Source: Bacillus haynesii | GTDB taxonomy: Bacteria; Bacillota; Bacilli; Bacillales; Bacillaceae | NCBI RefSeq assembly: GCF_001969855.1 | Contig: NZ_MRBL01000019.1 | Coordinates: 48,890-112,889 of the forward strand | Direction of reading: 5' to 3' | DNA length: 64,000 bases | Shown here: in pieces, positions 7,822-16,088 of the stretch | How positions within the stretch are numbered: position 1 is the first letter of the stretch | Layout of the letters: each line of letters starts with the position of its first letter | Translations under genes and position numbers: made by a program | Notes under the pieces: model-generated | Told to the model about the DNA's origin: nothing | What the model saw: only the letters and a program-made list of their open reading frames with translations | The model's database searches: none

Positions 7822-8903
7822 CTTTTCTCAGCCCCTTTCGCGCCGGCTGAAGCCGTTAAGAATAAGCAGTATTCCAAAGGACCTTTATACAAAAGCTCGC
7901 TTTTTTCAGGAGAGTGTTTGATAAAAGCGTGCTTTCCGGGCTTTGAATTGACATCCAGCAGCCAGACTCTTCCGTCTTTCGTCAGGCAGATATCGAGGCC
8001 GAGCTCGAATAATGGCCCATGATTTGATTCAAGCGCCAGGGGCACGGCCTGCGCCATTGTCTCTAAATCATCGAGAAGGACGGCCTGGCGCTTTTTCGGC
8101 ACGGATAAAAGCCAGCTGTCAAAGCTGACCGCCTCTGAGCCCCCGGCCAGGTTTGCAAGCAGTCCGTGCTGATAGCTCCGCCTTACCGTTTTACCGGCTG
8201 TTTCCCATTCGCCATAGCCGTTTTTCTGAAGCAGCAGTCTGATATCACACGGAAAACCGTCTTTGTCTTGAATATCGAGGAACGATTGCAGCAGATAGCG
8301 GTGCTGAAGAACTTTTTGGCACCACGTTTCAAATGAGGCCTGTTTCGAAAATGACTTCAACTGTTTGTGTTTTCCGGTTTGGTAGGCGGCCTTCACCGTT
8401 TTTCCCGTAAGCTCGAGGTGAATGATGCCGCGGCCTCCTGTTCCGGATGCAGGCTTCAAGATGCACGATTTTTCTTTTGCAAGCTTGCGCAGGATATCCT
8501 GGGCATTTTCTGCAATCGTTGTTGCAGGAAGGTAGGACTTGATGACGGGATCGGCTTTCAAAGCTTTGTAAACCGTCCATTTGTCAGGAAGTCCAAGTCC
8601 TAAAAATGTCGTTTTAGGATACTTTTTGAGCCATTCGACAATCGGTTTTGCTTTTTTCGATTGCTGATCTCTGCCGTAAAAGCAGCGGTCATAAATCAAT
8701 TCCGGGATTTCTCGTTCAATTTCATTCCACTGTCCTGACTTCGGGTGAAAGGAGAGTCCTTTCACAAGCAGGGAACCGGGGGAAATATCCAGGGGTGTGA
8801 ACCGGATAAACCGGATTCCGTAGTCCGAAGCCGCTTTGGCCAGTTCTTCGGCATAGGCTTTTTCATGTTCGTGCGACAGCGACATAAATCCAAGCGTCAT
8901 CAT
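7818..8903 (-). CDS. yheC: spore coat-associated ATP-grasp protein YheC
   Basis: A 361-residue paralogue of YheD with the same ATP-grasp blocks: CILKPASGTGGRGIIHL near residue 150 and LGLDICLTKDGRVWLLDVNSKPG near the C-terminus. It is first in a two-gene operon with yheD. A strong ribosome site (AAGGAGG) lies seven bases before the first of two adjacent ATG codons. Mother-cell expression is expected from the B. subtilis homologue, but I could not identify a convincing sigma-E or sigma-K promoter in the upstream 150 bases. Confidence 0.9.
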   Translation of the reverse strand: MMTLGFMSLSHEHEKAYAEELAKAASDYGIRFIRFTPLDISPGSLLVKGLSFHPKSGQWNEIEREIPELIYDRCFYGRDQQSKKAKPIVEWLKKYPKTTFLGLGLPDKWTVYKALKADPVIKSYLPATTIAENAQDILRKLAKEKSCILKPASGTGGRGIIHLELTGKTVKAAYQTGKHKQLKSFSKQASFETWCQKVLQHRYLLQSFLDIQDKDGFPCDIRLLLQKNGYGEWETAGKTVRRSYQHGLLANLAGGSEAVSFDSWLLSVPKKRQAVLLDDLETMAQAVPLALESNHGPLFELGLDICLTKDGRVWLLDVNSKPGKHAFIKHSPEKSELLYKGPLEYCLFLTASAGAKGAEKR

Positions 8904-9115
8904 GATTATACCTCCTTCATGAAAAACAAGGCTTAACAGGCTGAGACTGTCAAACTTCGGGCAAACTTTAATATATAGACTTCTGTTTCATGATACGCTT
9001 GAGATTGCAGAAATAGGCTTTTGTAAATTGGAAATGATTAAAAATTTTAGAGCGCCCTTCATACAATTGCCATCTGACCCATTGTATTTTGAAGCGGCTT
9101 GCTCCATTCCGTTAT

Positions 9116-9144
9116 TTGCCCGTCTTTTATTCAGCTACTATAAT
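9116..9144 (+). promoter_or_regulatory. sigma-A promoter of yheB in a 330-base gap
   Basis: TTGCCC (9116-9121), a 17-base spacer and a perfect TATAAT (9139-9144). Transcription would begin near 9151, giving a leader of about 80 bases before yheB. The rest of the gap 8904-9233 holds the divergent yheC upstream region and no other feature I can support. Confidence 0.65.
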
Positions 9145-9233
9145 AACGTTAGGCAAGACGGTGAGGGCCGATCGTCAAGGCCCACGCTGTGCAGCTATGA
9201 TGTCAGGTAAAAAGGAAGGCAGTTGAAAAGAAC

Positions 9234-10364
9234 ATGTATGTATTTGGGGTTTTTGCCGTTATGATTGCAGTCGGTGCACTTATCGGCGCTGTAACGAATC
9301 ATTTTGCGATTAAAATGCTTTTTCGCCCATATAAAGCGATCTACATATTTGGAAAGCGGGTTCCTTTTACACCCGGATTAATTCCGAAAAGGCGCGATGA
9401 ATTGGCGAGACAGATGGGACAGATGGTCACAGGCCATCTGCTGACAACAGAAGGGATCAAAACAAGGCTTGCATCCGATGCGGTCAAAAGCCAGGCAGTG
9501 CAGGTTGGAGAGCGGCTCTTGGCGCACCTCTCGCAATCAACGGCCACCGTTGAAGAAGCATTGGAAAGCATCGGAATTTCAAATCCCGCCCAAAAAGCGG
9601 ATCAAGCGGTATCCAGATGGGCCGATGAGAAGCTGTCCGCATTTTTAGAGGCGTATGAAAATGAACCGCTGAAAGAGCTTATCCCTCTTGAGGCCCAAGA
9701 AAAGCTGAAAGAGAAAATTCCAATGGTGTCAGGCTATATTTTAAGCCGGGCTGTCAGCTACTTTGAAAGTGATGAAGGAAAGGAACGCCTCGGACATATG
9801 ATTGACGATTTTTTGAAAGAACGGGGCATGCTCGGCAGCATGGTGCAGATGTTTTTAGGCAACAGCAGTCTGGTTGATCGCGTTCAGCCGGAGATTGTGA
9901 AGTTTTTAAAGAACGGCGAGACCGCGCGGCTCTTAACAGATCTGTTTGAAAACGAATGGGACAAGCTGAAAGAATATACGTTCAAAGAAGCGGATGACAA
10001 ATGGAACCTCAAACCTCTCATTTTCGATTTGAAGGAAAAGTTTTTGAAACGATTCTCGCTTCAGCCGTTTTTCGAAAAGACGATAGGCTCCTCTATTTCC
10101 AGTTTTGAGCGGGACATCGCTTTGCGCCTGCCGCAGATGGCCGACCGCCTTCTCGAAGAGGCGGGCCGCCGCCTGGATCAAGTGCTCAAGCAGCTGGAGC
10201 TCGAGCAAATCGTCAAGGAACAGGTGGACAACTTCCCCGTTGAACGTCTTGAAGAAATGGTGTTGTCCATTTCCAAGCGGGAGTTCAAAATGATCACGTA
10301 TTTAGGCGGTCTGCTTGGTGGAATCATCGGAGCCGTGCAAGCCATCTTTGTGATTTTGATCTGA
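9234..10364 (+). CDS. yheB: DUF445 membrane protein YheB
   Basis: A 376-residue protein with a membrane helix at the N-terminus (about residues 3-23) and another at the extreme C-terminus (GGLLGGIIGAVQAIFVILI), enclosing a long helical, partly coiled-coil interior. The block AIKMLFRPY followed by PFTPGLIPKRRDELA is diagnostic of the DUF445/YheB family, whose function is unknown. The start is uncertain because the only ribosome-like sequence (GGAAGG) is about 14 bases upstream. It is followed by yheA, which has its own upstream region. Confidence 0.87.
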   Translation: MYVFGVFAVMIAVGALIGAVTNHFAIKMLFRPYKAIYIFGKRVPFTPGLIPKRRDELARQMGQMVTGHLLTTEGIKTRLASDAVKSQAVQVGERLLAHLSQSTATVEEALESIGISNPAQKADQAVSRWADEKLSAFLEAYENEPLKELIPLEAQEKLKEKIPMVSGYILSRAVSYFESDEGKERLGHMIDDFLKERGMLGSMVQMFLGNSSLVDRVQPEIVKFLKNGETARLLTDLFENEWDKLKEYTFKEADDKWNLKPLIFDLKEKFLKRFSLQPFFEKTIGSSISSFERDIALRLPQMADRLLEEAGRRLDQVLKQLELEQIVKEQVDNFPVERLEEMVLSISKREFKMITYLGGLLGGIIGAVQAIFVILI

Positions 10365-10412
10365 GGCTGAAGACAGCCTGTTCAAACGGAATTATCGTAT
10401 AACTGTGAAAAA

Positions 10413-10439
10413 CACTCCATAGTTTGTTATAGTGGAGTG
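10413..10439 (+). promoter_or_regulatory. inverted repeat in the yheA promoter region
   Basis: Perfect 7-bp arms CACTCCA and TGGAGTG with 13 bases between. A -10-like TATAGT lies in the loop. This could be an operator or a short RNA hairpin upstream of yheA. Confidence 0.3.
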
Positions 10440-10486
10440 GTGCCGATTCCATAAGAAGAATCCAGGCAGGAAAGGAGCGGATCAGG

Positions 10487-10840
10487 ATGACGGTCAATTT
10501 ACATGACTCGGCTTATGAGTTGGAACAAGCCTTGCGTCAAAGCGAAGAATATTCCCGATTGAAAAATCTTTATGATGAGGTGAATGGCGACCCATCTGCT
10601 AAAAAGATGTTTGATAACTTTCGCGATATTCAATTGAACCTTCAGCAAAAACAGATGAACGGCGAAGACATCACTCAGGAAGAGGTCGAACAAGCACAAA
10701 AATCCGTGGCGCTCGTCCAGCAGCATGAGAAAATCTCGCAGCTGATGGAAGCGGAACAGCGGATGAGCATGCTGATTGCTGAATTAAACAAAATCATCAT
10801 GAAGCCTTTGGAAGAGCTTTACGGAAATCCAGAGAGCTGA
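10487..10840 (+). CDS. yheA: YlbF/YmcA-family protein YheA
   Basis: A 117-residue, almost entirely helical protein of the YlbF/YmcA (Com_YlbF) family. B. subtilis has three such proteins: YlbF and YmcA act with YaaT in RNA processing and development, while YheA is the less-studied third member. No catalytic motif is expected. It follows yheB with a gap of 122 bases that holds an inverted repeat and a possible weak promoter. It is ended by a strong terminator. Length and sequence match YheA well. Confidence 0.9.
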   Translation: MTVNLHDSAYELEQALRQSEEYSRLKNLYDEVNGDPSAKKMFDNFRDIQLNLQQKQMNGEDITQEEVEQAQKSVALVQQHEKISQLMEAEQRMSMLIAELNKIIMKPLEELYGNPES

Positions 10841-10841
10841 T

Positions 10842-10879
10842 AAAAAATCCCCCCTTGTCAAGACAAGAGGGGATTTTTT
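10842..10879 (+). terminator. intrinsic terminator of yheA
   Basis: Long A-rich/T-rich hairpin: AAAAAATCCCC on the left, GGGGATTTTTT on the right, with CTTGTC-AA-GACAAG at the top. It starts directly after the stop codon. Confidence 0.92.
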
Positions 10880-10922
10880 CACTAAGTGAATAAATAACGT
10901 TCATAAAGATTTAAAAAAAGAC

Positions 10923-10951
10923 TTGTCAATTCGTGAAATAGTTGCGATAAT
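10923..10951 (+). promoter_or_regulatory. sigma-A promoter of the candidate RNA upstream of yhaX
   Basis: TTGTCA (10923-10928), a 17-base spacer and GATAAT (10946-10951), each five of six to consensus. It lies in the 448-base gap between yheA and yhaX. Confidence 0.6.
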
Positions 10952-10957
10952 ACTAAA

Positions 10958-10971
10958 TGTAAGTGCTTTCA
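10958..10971 (+). promoter_or_regulatory. cre-like site at the transcription start
   Basis: TGTAAGTGCTTTCA matches 13 of 14 positions of the cre consensus; the one miss is the central C. It lies about seven bases past the -10, where CcpA binding would block transcription. Inferred from sequence only. Confidence 0.4.
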
Positions 10972-11173
10972 TTTTTTTGCCGGGATACGATCATGAAAAA
11001 CGGACTGGCGGCAAAATGATAAGGGGTACAGAGGAAATTGACAGACTGAAAGCACGTCTGCTGGTCAAATAAAGGGGTTGTCAATATAAGGTGAATTGAA
11101 CGAAAGGGGCGTTGAATTCACTGTTTTGAATATGAGGGAGAATCATGATCGTATCCACACGATGCGAAGTGAA

Positions 11174-11198
11174 AAGTCTGTGAAAACAGGCTTTTTTT
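11174..11198 (+). terminator. intrinsic terminator 90 bases before yhaX
   Basis: Stem AAGTCTGT / ACAGGCTT (one U-G pair) with a GAAA loop, then TTTTT. It closes the candidate RNA. Confidence 0.7.
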
Positions 11199-11288
11199 AG
11201 TATGTACATCAAGAGGGCTGTTCTAAAAAAAGGGACCGGGACATATCCTCTATAACAGATTCAGTCATCAAAGAAGGGGGACCTCCTG

Positions 11289-12152
11289 GTGTCAAAACAA
11301 ATGCTTGCGCTGAATATAGACGGAACGCTGCTTCGGACAAACGGACGGCTTCATCCCGCAACGAAGGAAGCGATCGAATATGCAAAAAAGAAAGGTGTAT
11401 ATGTTACGCTTGTGACGAACAGACATTTCCGCTCCGCTCAAAAAATCGCCAAATCTTTAAAGCTGGATACGAAGCTGATTACACACAGCGGAGCGATTAT
11501 AGCGGACAAAATCGATGAACCTTTATTAGAAAAAAGGATTTCCGAAGAACAAACATTTAACCTTGTTCAAATACTGGAAAGCTATGATTGCAATATCAGA
11601 ATCCTCCATGAAAAATATTCGATTGGAAACCGGAAAAAAACGAATTCAAACCTGCTGGGGAAAACGATGATTCACCCGTCTGACCCGATTTTTTATCCCG
11701 TCCAGTTTGTCGATTCGCTGAGCGACATGCTGATGGATGAACCGGTCAGCGCACCGGTGATCGAGGTTTATTGCTCAACAGGACAGTCCGAAGAAATCAG
11801 GCAGACGATCACAAATGCGTTTCCTCTCGTCGACATTATTGAAGCGGGGGAAAAAATGCTGATTGTCCATAAAGGGATTTCGAAAGAATCGGGCTTGACG
11901 ATGCTCGCCGCCGACCTCGGTTTAAAAATGGAAGATGTCGTTGCGATCGGCCATGATATCGACGACCTTCCGATGATCGAGCTTGCCGGGCTCGGAGTCG
12001 CAATGGGCAATGCTCCTCAGGAGGTCAAGCAAAAAGCGGATTGGGTGACGCGCTCCAATGATGAACAGGGCGTCGCTTATATGATTAAAGAATACTTCAG
12101 AATGCAGCAAAGCAAAGGGTTTCTTAAAAAATTCCATATTAAAAAAGTCTGA
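11289..12152 (+). CDS. yhaX: HAD-superfamily (Cof-type) protein with altered nucleophile
   Basis: A 287-residue Cof-subfamily HAD protein. Motif I reads LALNIDGTLL, so the usual nucleophilic first Asp of DxDGT is Asn. Motif II (TLVTNR), the motif III Lys region and motif IV (AIGHDIDDLPMI) are present. The C2-type cap lies between about residues 85 and 190. Loss of the nucleophile suggests it does not act as a standard phosphatase. It starts at GTG 11289, with GGGGG eight bases upstream. In B. subtilis yhaX is a sporulation gene; I found no clear sigma-E promoter here. Confidence 0.88.
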   Translation: MSKQMLALNIDGTLLRTNGRLHPATKEAIEYAKKKGVYVTLVTNRHFRSAQKIAKSLKLDTKLITHSGAIIADKIDEPLLEKRISEEQTFNLVQILESYDCNIRILHEKYSIGNRKKTNSNLLGKTMIHPSDPIFYPVQFVDSLSDMLMDEPVSAPVIEVYCSTGQSEEIRQTITNAFPLVDIIEAGEKMLIVHKGISKESGLTMLAADLGLKMEDVVAIGHDIDDLPMIELAGLGVAMGNAPQEVKQKADWVTRSNDEQGVAYMIKEYFRMQQSKGFLKKFHIKKV

Positions 12153-12164
12153 TTCCTATAGGGT

Positions 12165-12189
12165 CCCCGCTTTCAACTTGAATGCGGGG
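12165..12189 (+). terminator. GC hairpin after yhaX
   Basis: CCCCGC (12165-12170) pairs with GCGGGG (12184-12189), with partial pairing in the loop. There is no U-tract, so termination would be weak. Confidence 0.35.
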
Positions 12190-12233
12190 ATGATTCATTC
12201 ATCGCTGCCTTAAAGGAATGTTTGTTTCCCGGA

Positions 12234-12262
12234 TTGATTTTGCCCATTTATTTTTGTACACT
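12234..12262 (+). promoter_or_regulatory. sigma-A promoter of hemZ
   Basis: TTGATT (12234-12239), a 17-base spacer, TACACT (12257-12262). It lies 33 bases before the chosen hemZ start and inside the longer upstream frame, which argues against an earlier start. Confidence 0.55.
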
Positions 12263-12295
12263 AAAGAAAGTTTTGAAACGAAAAAGGTGATGACA

Positions 12296-13813
12296 TTGCG
12301 CATTTATATAGAAGGGCTCCAAGACGAAAGGTTCCAGAGACCGCTTGAGCATATAGCCAACTTATTCTTTGAGGAAAGCGAAGTCGTTCTTGGCGAAGAA
12401 GCGCCGGCAGACCTTGCGATCGTTCTCGGCTATGAACGGGAAGAGAACGGTGTTAAGGCTTCGGGTGCGATAAAAGATACGGACATTACTGCAGAATATG
12501 CGAAAAACATTGACCTCAAACTGACGGAAAAGGAAGCGTTTAAACAGGTGAAGAACACCGTTTCCTACGTTTTTTTGAGCATGCTTCAGGAGCATACCGG
12601 GATCATTCAGAAATGGGGGATTCTCACCGGTGTCCGCCCGACAAAGCTGCTTCACAAAAAGCTGGAGAGCGGCAAGCCAAAGGAAGAGGCCCATGCCGAA
12701 CTGAAGCGGGATTATTTAATTCAGGACGAAAAGATCGAACTGATGCAAAACATCATTGACCGTCAGCTGAAAGCTGTACCTGATTTGTATGAGCTGGGTC
12801 AAGAGGTCAGCATTTACATCGGCATCCCGTTCTGCCCGACGAAGTGTGCCTACTGCACGTTTCCGGCGTACGCGATCAGAGGACAAGCCGGACGGGTCGG
12901 CTCATTTTTGTGGGGGCTTCACTATGAAATGCAAAAAATCGGTGAATGGCTCAAGGAGAACGATGTCAGCATCACGACCGTGTATTTCGGCGGCGGAACG
13001 CCGACAAGCATTACCGCTGAAGAAATGGATCTATTGTATGAAGAAATGTACCGTTCATTTCCCGATGTGAAAAATATCCGCGAGGTCACAGTTGAGGCTG
13101 GACGGCCTGATACGATCACAGAGGAAAAGCTCGCGGTCTTAAAAAAATGGAACATCGACCGAATCAGCATTAACCCGCAGTCTTACGAAAATGAAACGCT
13201 GAAAGCGATCGGACGCCACCATACCGTGGAAGAAACGATCGAAAAGTATCATCTGTCGCGAAATGCCGGCATGTCGAACATCAATATGGATTTGATCATC
13301 GGCCTTCCGGGCGAAGGGGCAAAAGAATTCAGAAATTCTCTTTCCGAAACCGAAAAATTAATGCCTGAATCGTTGACCGTTCATACGCTGTCATTTAAGC
13401 GCGCGTCTGAAATGACGAAGAACAAGCATAAGTATAAGGTGGCTGACCGCGAGGAGATTGTCGCGATGATGGATGACGCTGTCTCGTGGACGAAACAGCA
13501 CGGCTACCATCCCTACTATTTGTACAGGCAGAAAAACATTCTCGGCAACCTGGAGAATATAGGCTATTCCCTTCCCGGCCAGGAAAGCATCTATAACATT
13601 ATGATCATGGAGGAAAAACAGACGATTATCGGGATCGGCTGCGGAGCTGCGAGCAAATTTGTCGATCCGGGAACGGGAAAAATCACGCACTTCTCCAATC
13701 CGAAAGACCCGAAAACGTACAATGACAGATTTGAACACTATACAAACGAAAAAATCCGCTACTTGTCTGAGCTTTTTCAGAAGCATGCAAAAAGCGGTTC
13801 TCCACAAGAATAG
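12296..13813 (+). CDS. hemZ: HemZ, oxygen-independent coproporphyrinogen oxidase-like radical SAM protein
   Basis: A 505-residue HemN-like protein with the radical-SAM cluster motif CPTKCAYC near residues 180-187. The motifs YFGGGTPT and ISINPQS follow, as in HemN proteins. HemZ is proposed to oxidise coproporphyrinogen III under anaerobic conditions; many HemN-like relatives instead act in heme transfer, so the reaction is not proven by sequence. The TTG at 12296, eight bases after AAAGG, aligns with the N-terminus of B. subtilis HemZ (about 501 residues). An earlier in-frame ATG at 12290 lies on the ribosome site. Confidence 0.88.
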   Translation: MRIYIEGLQDERFQRPLEHIANLFFEESEVVLGEEAPADLAIVLGYEREENGVKASGAIKDTDITAEYAKNIDLKLTEKEAFKQVKNTVSYVFLSMLQEHTGIIQKWGILTGVRPTKLLHKKLESGKPKEEAHAELKRDYLIQDEKIELMQNIIDRQLKAVPDLYELGQEVSIYIGIPFCPTKCAYCTFPAYAIRGQAGRVGSFLWGLHYEMQKIGEWLKENDVSITTVYFGGGTPTSITAEEMDLLYEEMYRSFPDVKNIREVTVEAGRPDTITEEKLAVLKKWNIDRISINPQSYENETLKAIGRHHTVEETIEKYHLSRNAGMSNINMDLIIGLPGEGAKEFRNSLSETEKLMPESLTVHTLSFKRASEMTKNKHKYKVADREEIVAMMDDAVSWTKQHGYHPYYLYRQKNILGNLENIGYSLPGQESIYNIMIMEEKQTIIGIGCGAASKFVDPGTGKITHFSNPKDPKTYNDRFEHYTNEKIRYLSELFQKHAKSGSPQE

Positions 13814-13818
13814 AAGCT

Positions 13819-13846
13819 GCTGCCGGGATTACCGGCAGCTTTTTTA
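13819..13846 (+). terminator. intrinsic terminator of hemZ
   Basis: Stem GCTGCCGG / CCGGCAGC with a 5-base loop, followed by TTTTTT. Confidence 0.93.
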
Positions 13847-13948
13847 TTGCGGAATCAAGCCGGAATCGGCAACAAAAAAAGGTTTTGGAGGACAAAGGTG
13901 GAATAGTTTAAATAGTATCAATTGTAAACGTATTCACGGAGGTGCAAG

Positions 13949-14725
13949 ATGGAGTATATCAAATGGAAAGACGAAAACGGGATATTTGAAATTGTGCTGA
14001 ATCGCTCTGAGGCGTACAATGCCCTGAATGAAAAAATGCTTGAAGAGCTGAATGAAGCTTTGAGTATTGCAGAGGAAAGCGAATCGCTGCTCCTCCTCGT
14101 GAGAGGCAGCGACAAAGAATTTTCTGCAGGCGGAGACATTAAGATGATGCTCTCTTCCGGAGATCAAGACAGCTCCGCCCGCGTCATTGACACGATTTCT
14201 GAAATTGCGGTGAAGCTTTACAGCATGCCGAAAATAACTGTAGCGGCTGTCCACGGTGCGGCCGCAGGTCTGGGATTGAGCCTCGCGCTCAGCTGCGACC
14301 ATGTACTGGTCGAAAAAGAGGCGAAGCTGGCGATGAATTTTATCGGCATCGGGCTTGTTCCCGATGGAGGCGGACACTTCGTTTTAGAGCGGAGAGTCGG
14401 TGAAGCTGCGGCCAAAGAATTGATTTGGAGCGGGAAAAAATTGACGGGGGCCGAAGCGCACGAGCTTCGGATCGCAGACGCCGTATTCAGCGGAGACTCC
14501 GGCCGTTTTGCACGCATCTACCTTGAAAAGCTTCTGCATGCTCCGCTGGCAGCGATGATTGAAACGAAAAAGATCTACCAGGCGCTGAATGGCGGGCGGC
14601 TGCAAAAAACGCTCGAACTCGAGAAAACGGCCCAGATGAAAATGCGGCTGACAAGCGACCATCAGGAAGGGATCCGCGCATTTTTAGAAAAGCGCCAGCC
14701 GCAATTTAACCGTCAGCAAGTATAA
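13949..14725 (+). CDS. yhaR: enoyl-CoA hydratase/isomerase family protein YhaR
   Basis: A 258-residue crotonase-fold protein. It has the first oxyanion-hole block (GSDKEFSAGGDIKMM, about residues 52-66), the second (VHGAAAGLGLSLALSCDHV, about 98-116) and the helix ending GLVPDGGGHFVL where the family's acid residues lie. The CoA ester substrate cannot be read from sequence. A strong ribosome site (CGGAGGTG) precedes the ATG. In B. subtilis the KhtSTU potassium genes lie between hemZ and yhaR; they are absent here. A rap gene follows instead of yhaQ. Confidence 0.87.
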   Translation: MEYIKWKDENGIFEIVLNRSEAYNALNEKMLEELNEALSIAEESESLLLLVRGSDKEFSAGGDIKMMLSSGDQDSSARVIDTISEIAVKLYSMPKITVAAVHGAAAGLGLSLALSCDHVLVEKEAKLAMNFIGIGLVPDGGGHFVLERRVGEAAAKELIWSGKKLTGAEAHELRIADAVFSGDSGRFARIYLEKLLHAPLAAMIETKKIYQALNGGRLQKTLELEKTAQMKMRLTSDHQEGIRAFLEKRQPQFNRQQV

Positions 14726-14838
14726 CAAGAGCGGCCCGGCAGGAAATTGTCTTGCAGAAGCAATTGTAAAAAAATTTAAGTTTCTATAAAATGATTCATA
14801 AGACACAGGTCTGTACGAGCTCTCGGGAGGCGGGGAAA

Positions 14839-15957
14839 TTGAAACAAAAGATTCCATCTGAATACGTTGCTAGAAAGCTGAATGATTGGTACAACGCCAT
14901 TCGGAAAAATCAGGTCGCCGCCAGTGAATCATTGAAAGCGGAAATTTTAAATGATTTTCAAGACATGGAAGAAAATCAGGACGTCCTGCTCTACTATTCG
15001 CTGCTTGAATTCAGGCATAAGCTGATGCTCAGCTATTTGAAACCGGAAAAGACTGAAAATATCGAAAAAAACCTCCGCGACTTAGAAGAAAGAGAAGACC
15101 AAATGACAGGTTTATTAAACTACTATTATTGGTTTTTTAAAGGGATGTATGAATTCAAACAAAAACGGTTCGTCAAGGCAATCGGCTGCTATAAAACGGC
15201 TGAACAAAAAGTCAGCGCATTGGAAGACGAGGTTGAAAAAGCGGAATTTTATTATAAGCTTGCGGAAATCTACTATTATATCAACCAGAGATACCTATCA
15301 ATCAACTATGCGACGCTCGCTTCCGACATTTTTAACCGGTATGAAACGCTAAAAGAAAAAAAGATTTTCTGCGATTTTATCATTGCCGGCAATTGGGTTG
15401 AATCAATGACATACGGACCCGCGCTGAAAAGCCTGGCCAATGCGCTTGAAGACGCCAGGAAAATCAAAAACAGCCATTTGACGGCAGCCGCTCATTTTAA
15501 TTTGGGAAATTGCTATTTCCATCAAGAATCGTACCGGGAAGCCTCAGATCATATGGAGAGCGCTCTTTCCATTTTTGAACAGGAAAGTTCATCATATATT
15601 CCAAAAGTGCTGTACAACTTGATGTACGTTCGTCTAAAGCAGGGAAACCATTTCGGAGCTGCCGCCTGTTATGAAAAAGGCATCCGAAGCGCGGCATCGC
15701 TCGGGGATGAAGAACACGCGGCAAAGCTTAACATCCTGTACGGGCTGTATTTGGACGGCGGAGATCGGAAAGCCGTGGAAAACGGATTTGATTATTTGGA
15801 GTCAAACCATTTATATGCAGCTGTTGAAGAGCTGGCTTTAGACGCAGCCCAGTATTATAATCAAATTGAGCGGCTTGAAGATTCCATTTTTTACTACGAA
15901 AAGTGCGCTCAGGCAAGACGAAAAATCAAAAGGGGAGATGCGTTGTATGAAAGCTAA
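14839..15957 (+). CDS. Rap-family phosphatase/response-regulator inhibitor (TPR protein)
   Basis: A 372-residue Rap protein: an N-terminal helical bundle (about residues 1-70) followed by tetratricopeptide repeats (for example YYKLAEIYYYINQRYLSINY and AAAHFNLGNCYFHQESYREA). Rap proteins either dephosphorylate Spo0F or block DNA binding by response regulators such as ComA or DegU, and are inhibited by a Phr peptide. The start is TTG 14839, eight bases after GGGAGG; the longer ATG frame has no ribosome site. The phr gene overlaps its end by 11 bases. I cannot assign it to a specific Rap. It is inserted between yhaR and yhaQ relative to B. subtilis. Confidence 0.9.
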   Translation: MKQKIPSEYVARKLNDWYNAIRKNQVAASESLKAEILNDFQDMEENQDVLLYYSLLEFRHKLMLSYLKPEKTENIEKNLRDLEEREDQMTGLLNYYYWFFKGMYEFKQKRFVKAIGCYKTAEQKVSALEDEVEKAEFYYKLAEIYYYINQRYLSINYATLASDIFNRYETLKEKKIFCDFIIAGNWVESMTYGPALKSLANALEDARKIKNSHLTAAAHFNLGNCYFHQESYREASDHMESALSIFEQESSSYIPKVLYNLMYVRLKQGNHFGAAACYEKGIRSAASLGDEEHAAKLNILYGLYLDGGDRKAVENGFDYLESNHLYAAVEELALDAAQYYNQIERLEDSIFYYEKCAQARRKIKRGDALYES

Positions 15958-16084
15958 ACTGTTGTTCGTCGTGGTGTCGCTGGCTGTGGTGTTAACGTCT
16001 TCAAGCTTTTTGGCAGATGCGGGGAAAGCCCCTTCCTTGTATGCGGACAAAATGATCACGACTGACAAGGAGGCCCGAGTTTAA
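15947..16084 (+). CDS. Phr signalling peptide precursor
   Basis: A 45-residue exported pre-peptide: basic start MKAK, hydrophobic core LLFVVVSLAVVLTSSSF, then a short polar tail ending in ADKMITTDKEARV. It overlaps the rap stop by 11 bases, the usual rap-phr arrangement, with GGGGAG nine bases before ATG 15947. Two mature peptides are plausible. DKMIT is internal, like SRNVT in PhrE, and similar to PhrG's EKMIG. The other is the C-terminal KEARV. Family resemblance favours DKMIT. A frame open further upstream is rejected because it overlaps rap. Confidence 0.85.
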   Translation: MKAKLLFVVVSLAVVLTSSSFLADAGKAPSLYADKMITTDKEARV

Positions 16085-16088
16085 GGAC

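Larger units (their letters stand above)
10958..11198 (+). ncRNA. candidate structured RNA (sRNA or leader) between yheA and yhaX
   Basis: About 240 bases lie between a good promoter and an intrinsic terminator and contain no credible gene. Four perfect or near-perfect hairpins occur in series. Hairpin 1 is TTTTGCCG (10975-10982) with CGGCAAAA (11009-11016). Hairpin 2 is TTGACAGAC (11038-11046) with GTCT...GTCAA ending at 11068. Hairpin 3 is GTGAATT-G-AACG (11091-11102) with CGTT-G-AATTCAC (11110-11121). Hairpin 4 is ATCGT (11148-11152) with ACGAT (11159-11163). The terminator stem follows at 11174-11193. I do not recognise a known riboswitch or T-box. It could be a free small RNA or an attenuated leader of yhaX. 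Confidence 0.45.

Noticed and set aside
11132..11200. 22-codon frame MRENHDRIH... in the candidate RNA
   Set aside because: No ribosome site; it ends inside the terminator, and composition looks random.
14752..14763. TTGC-N4-GCAA palindrome before rap as a ComA box
   Set aside because: It lacks the GG/CC part of the ComA consensus, so it is too weak to call.
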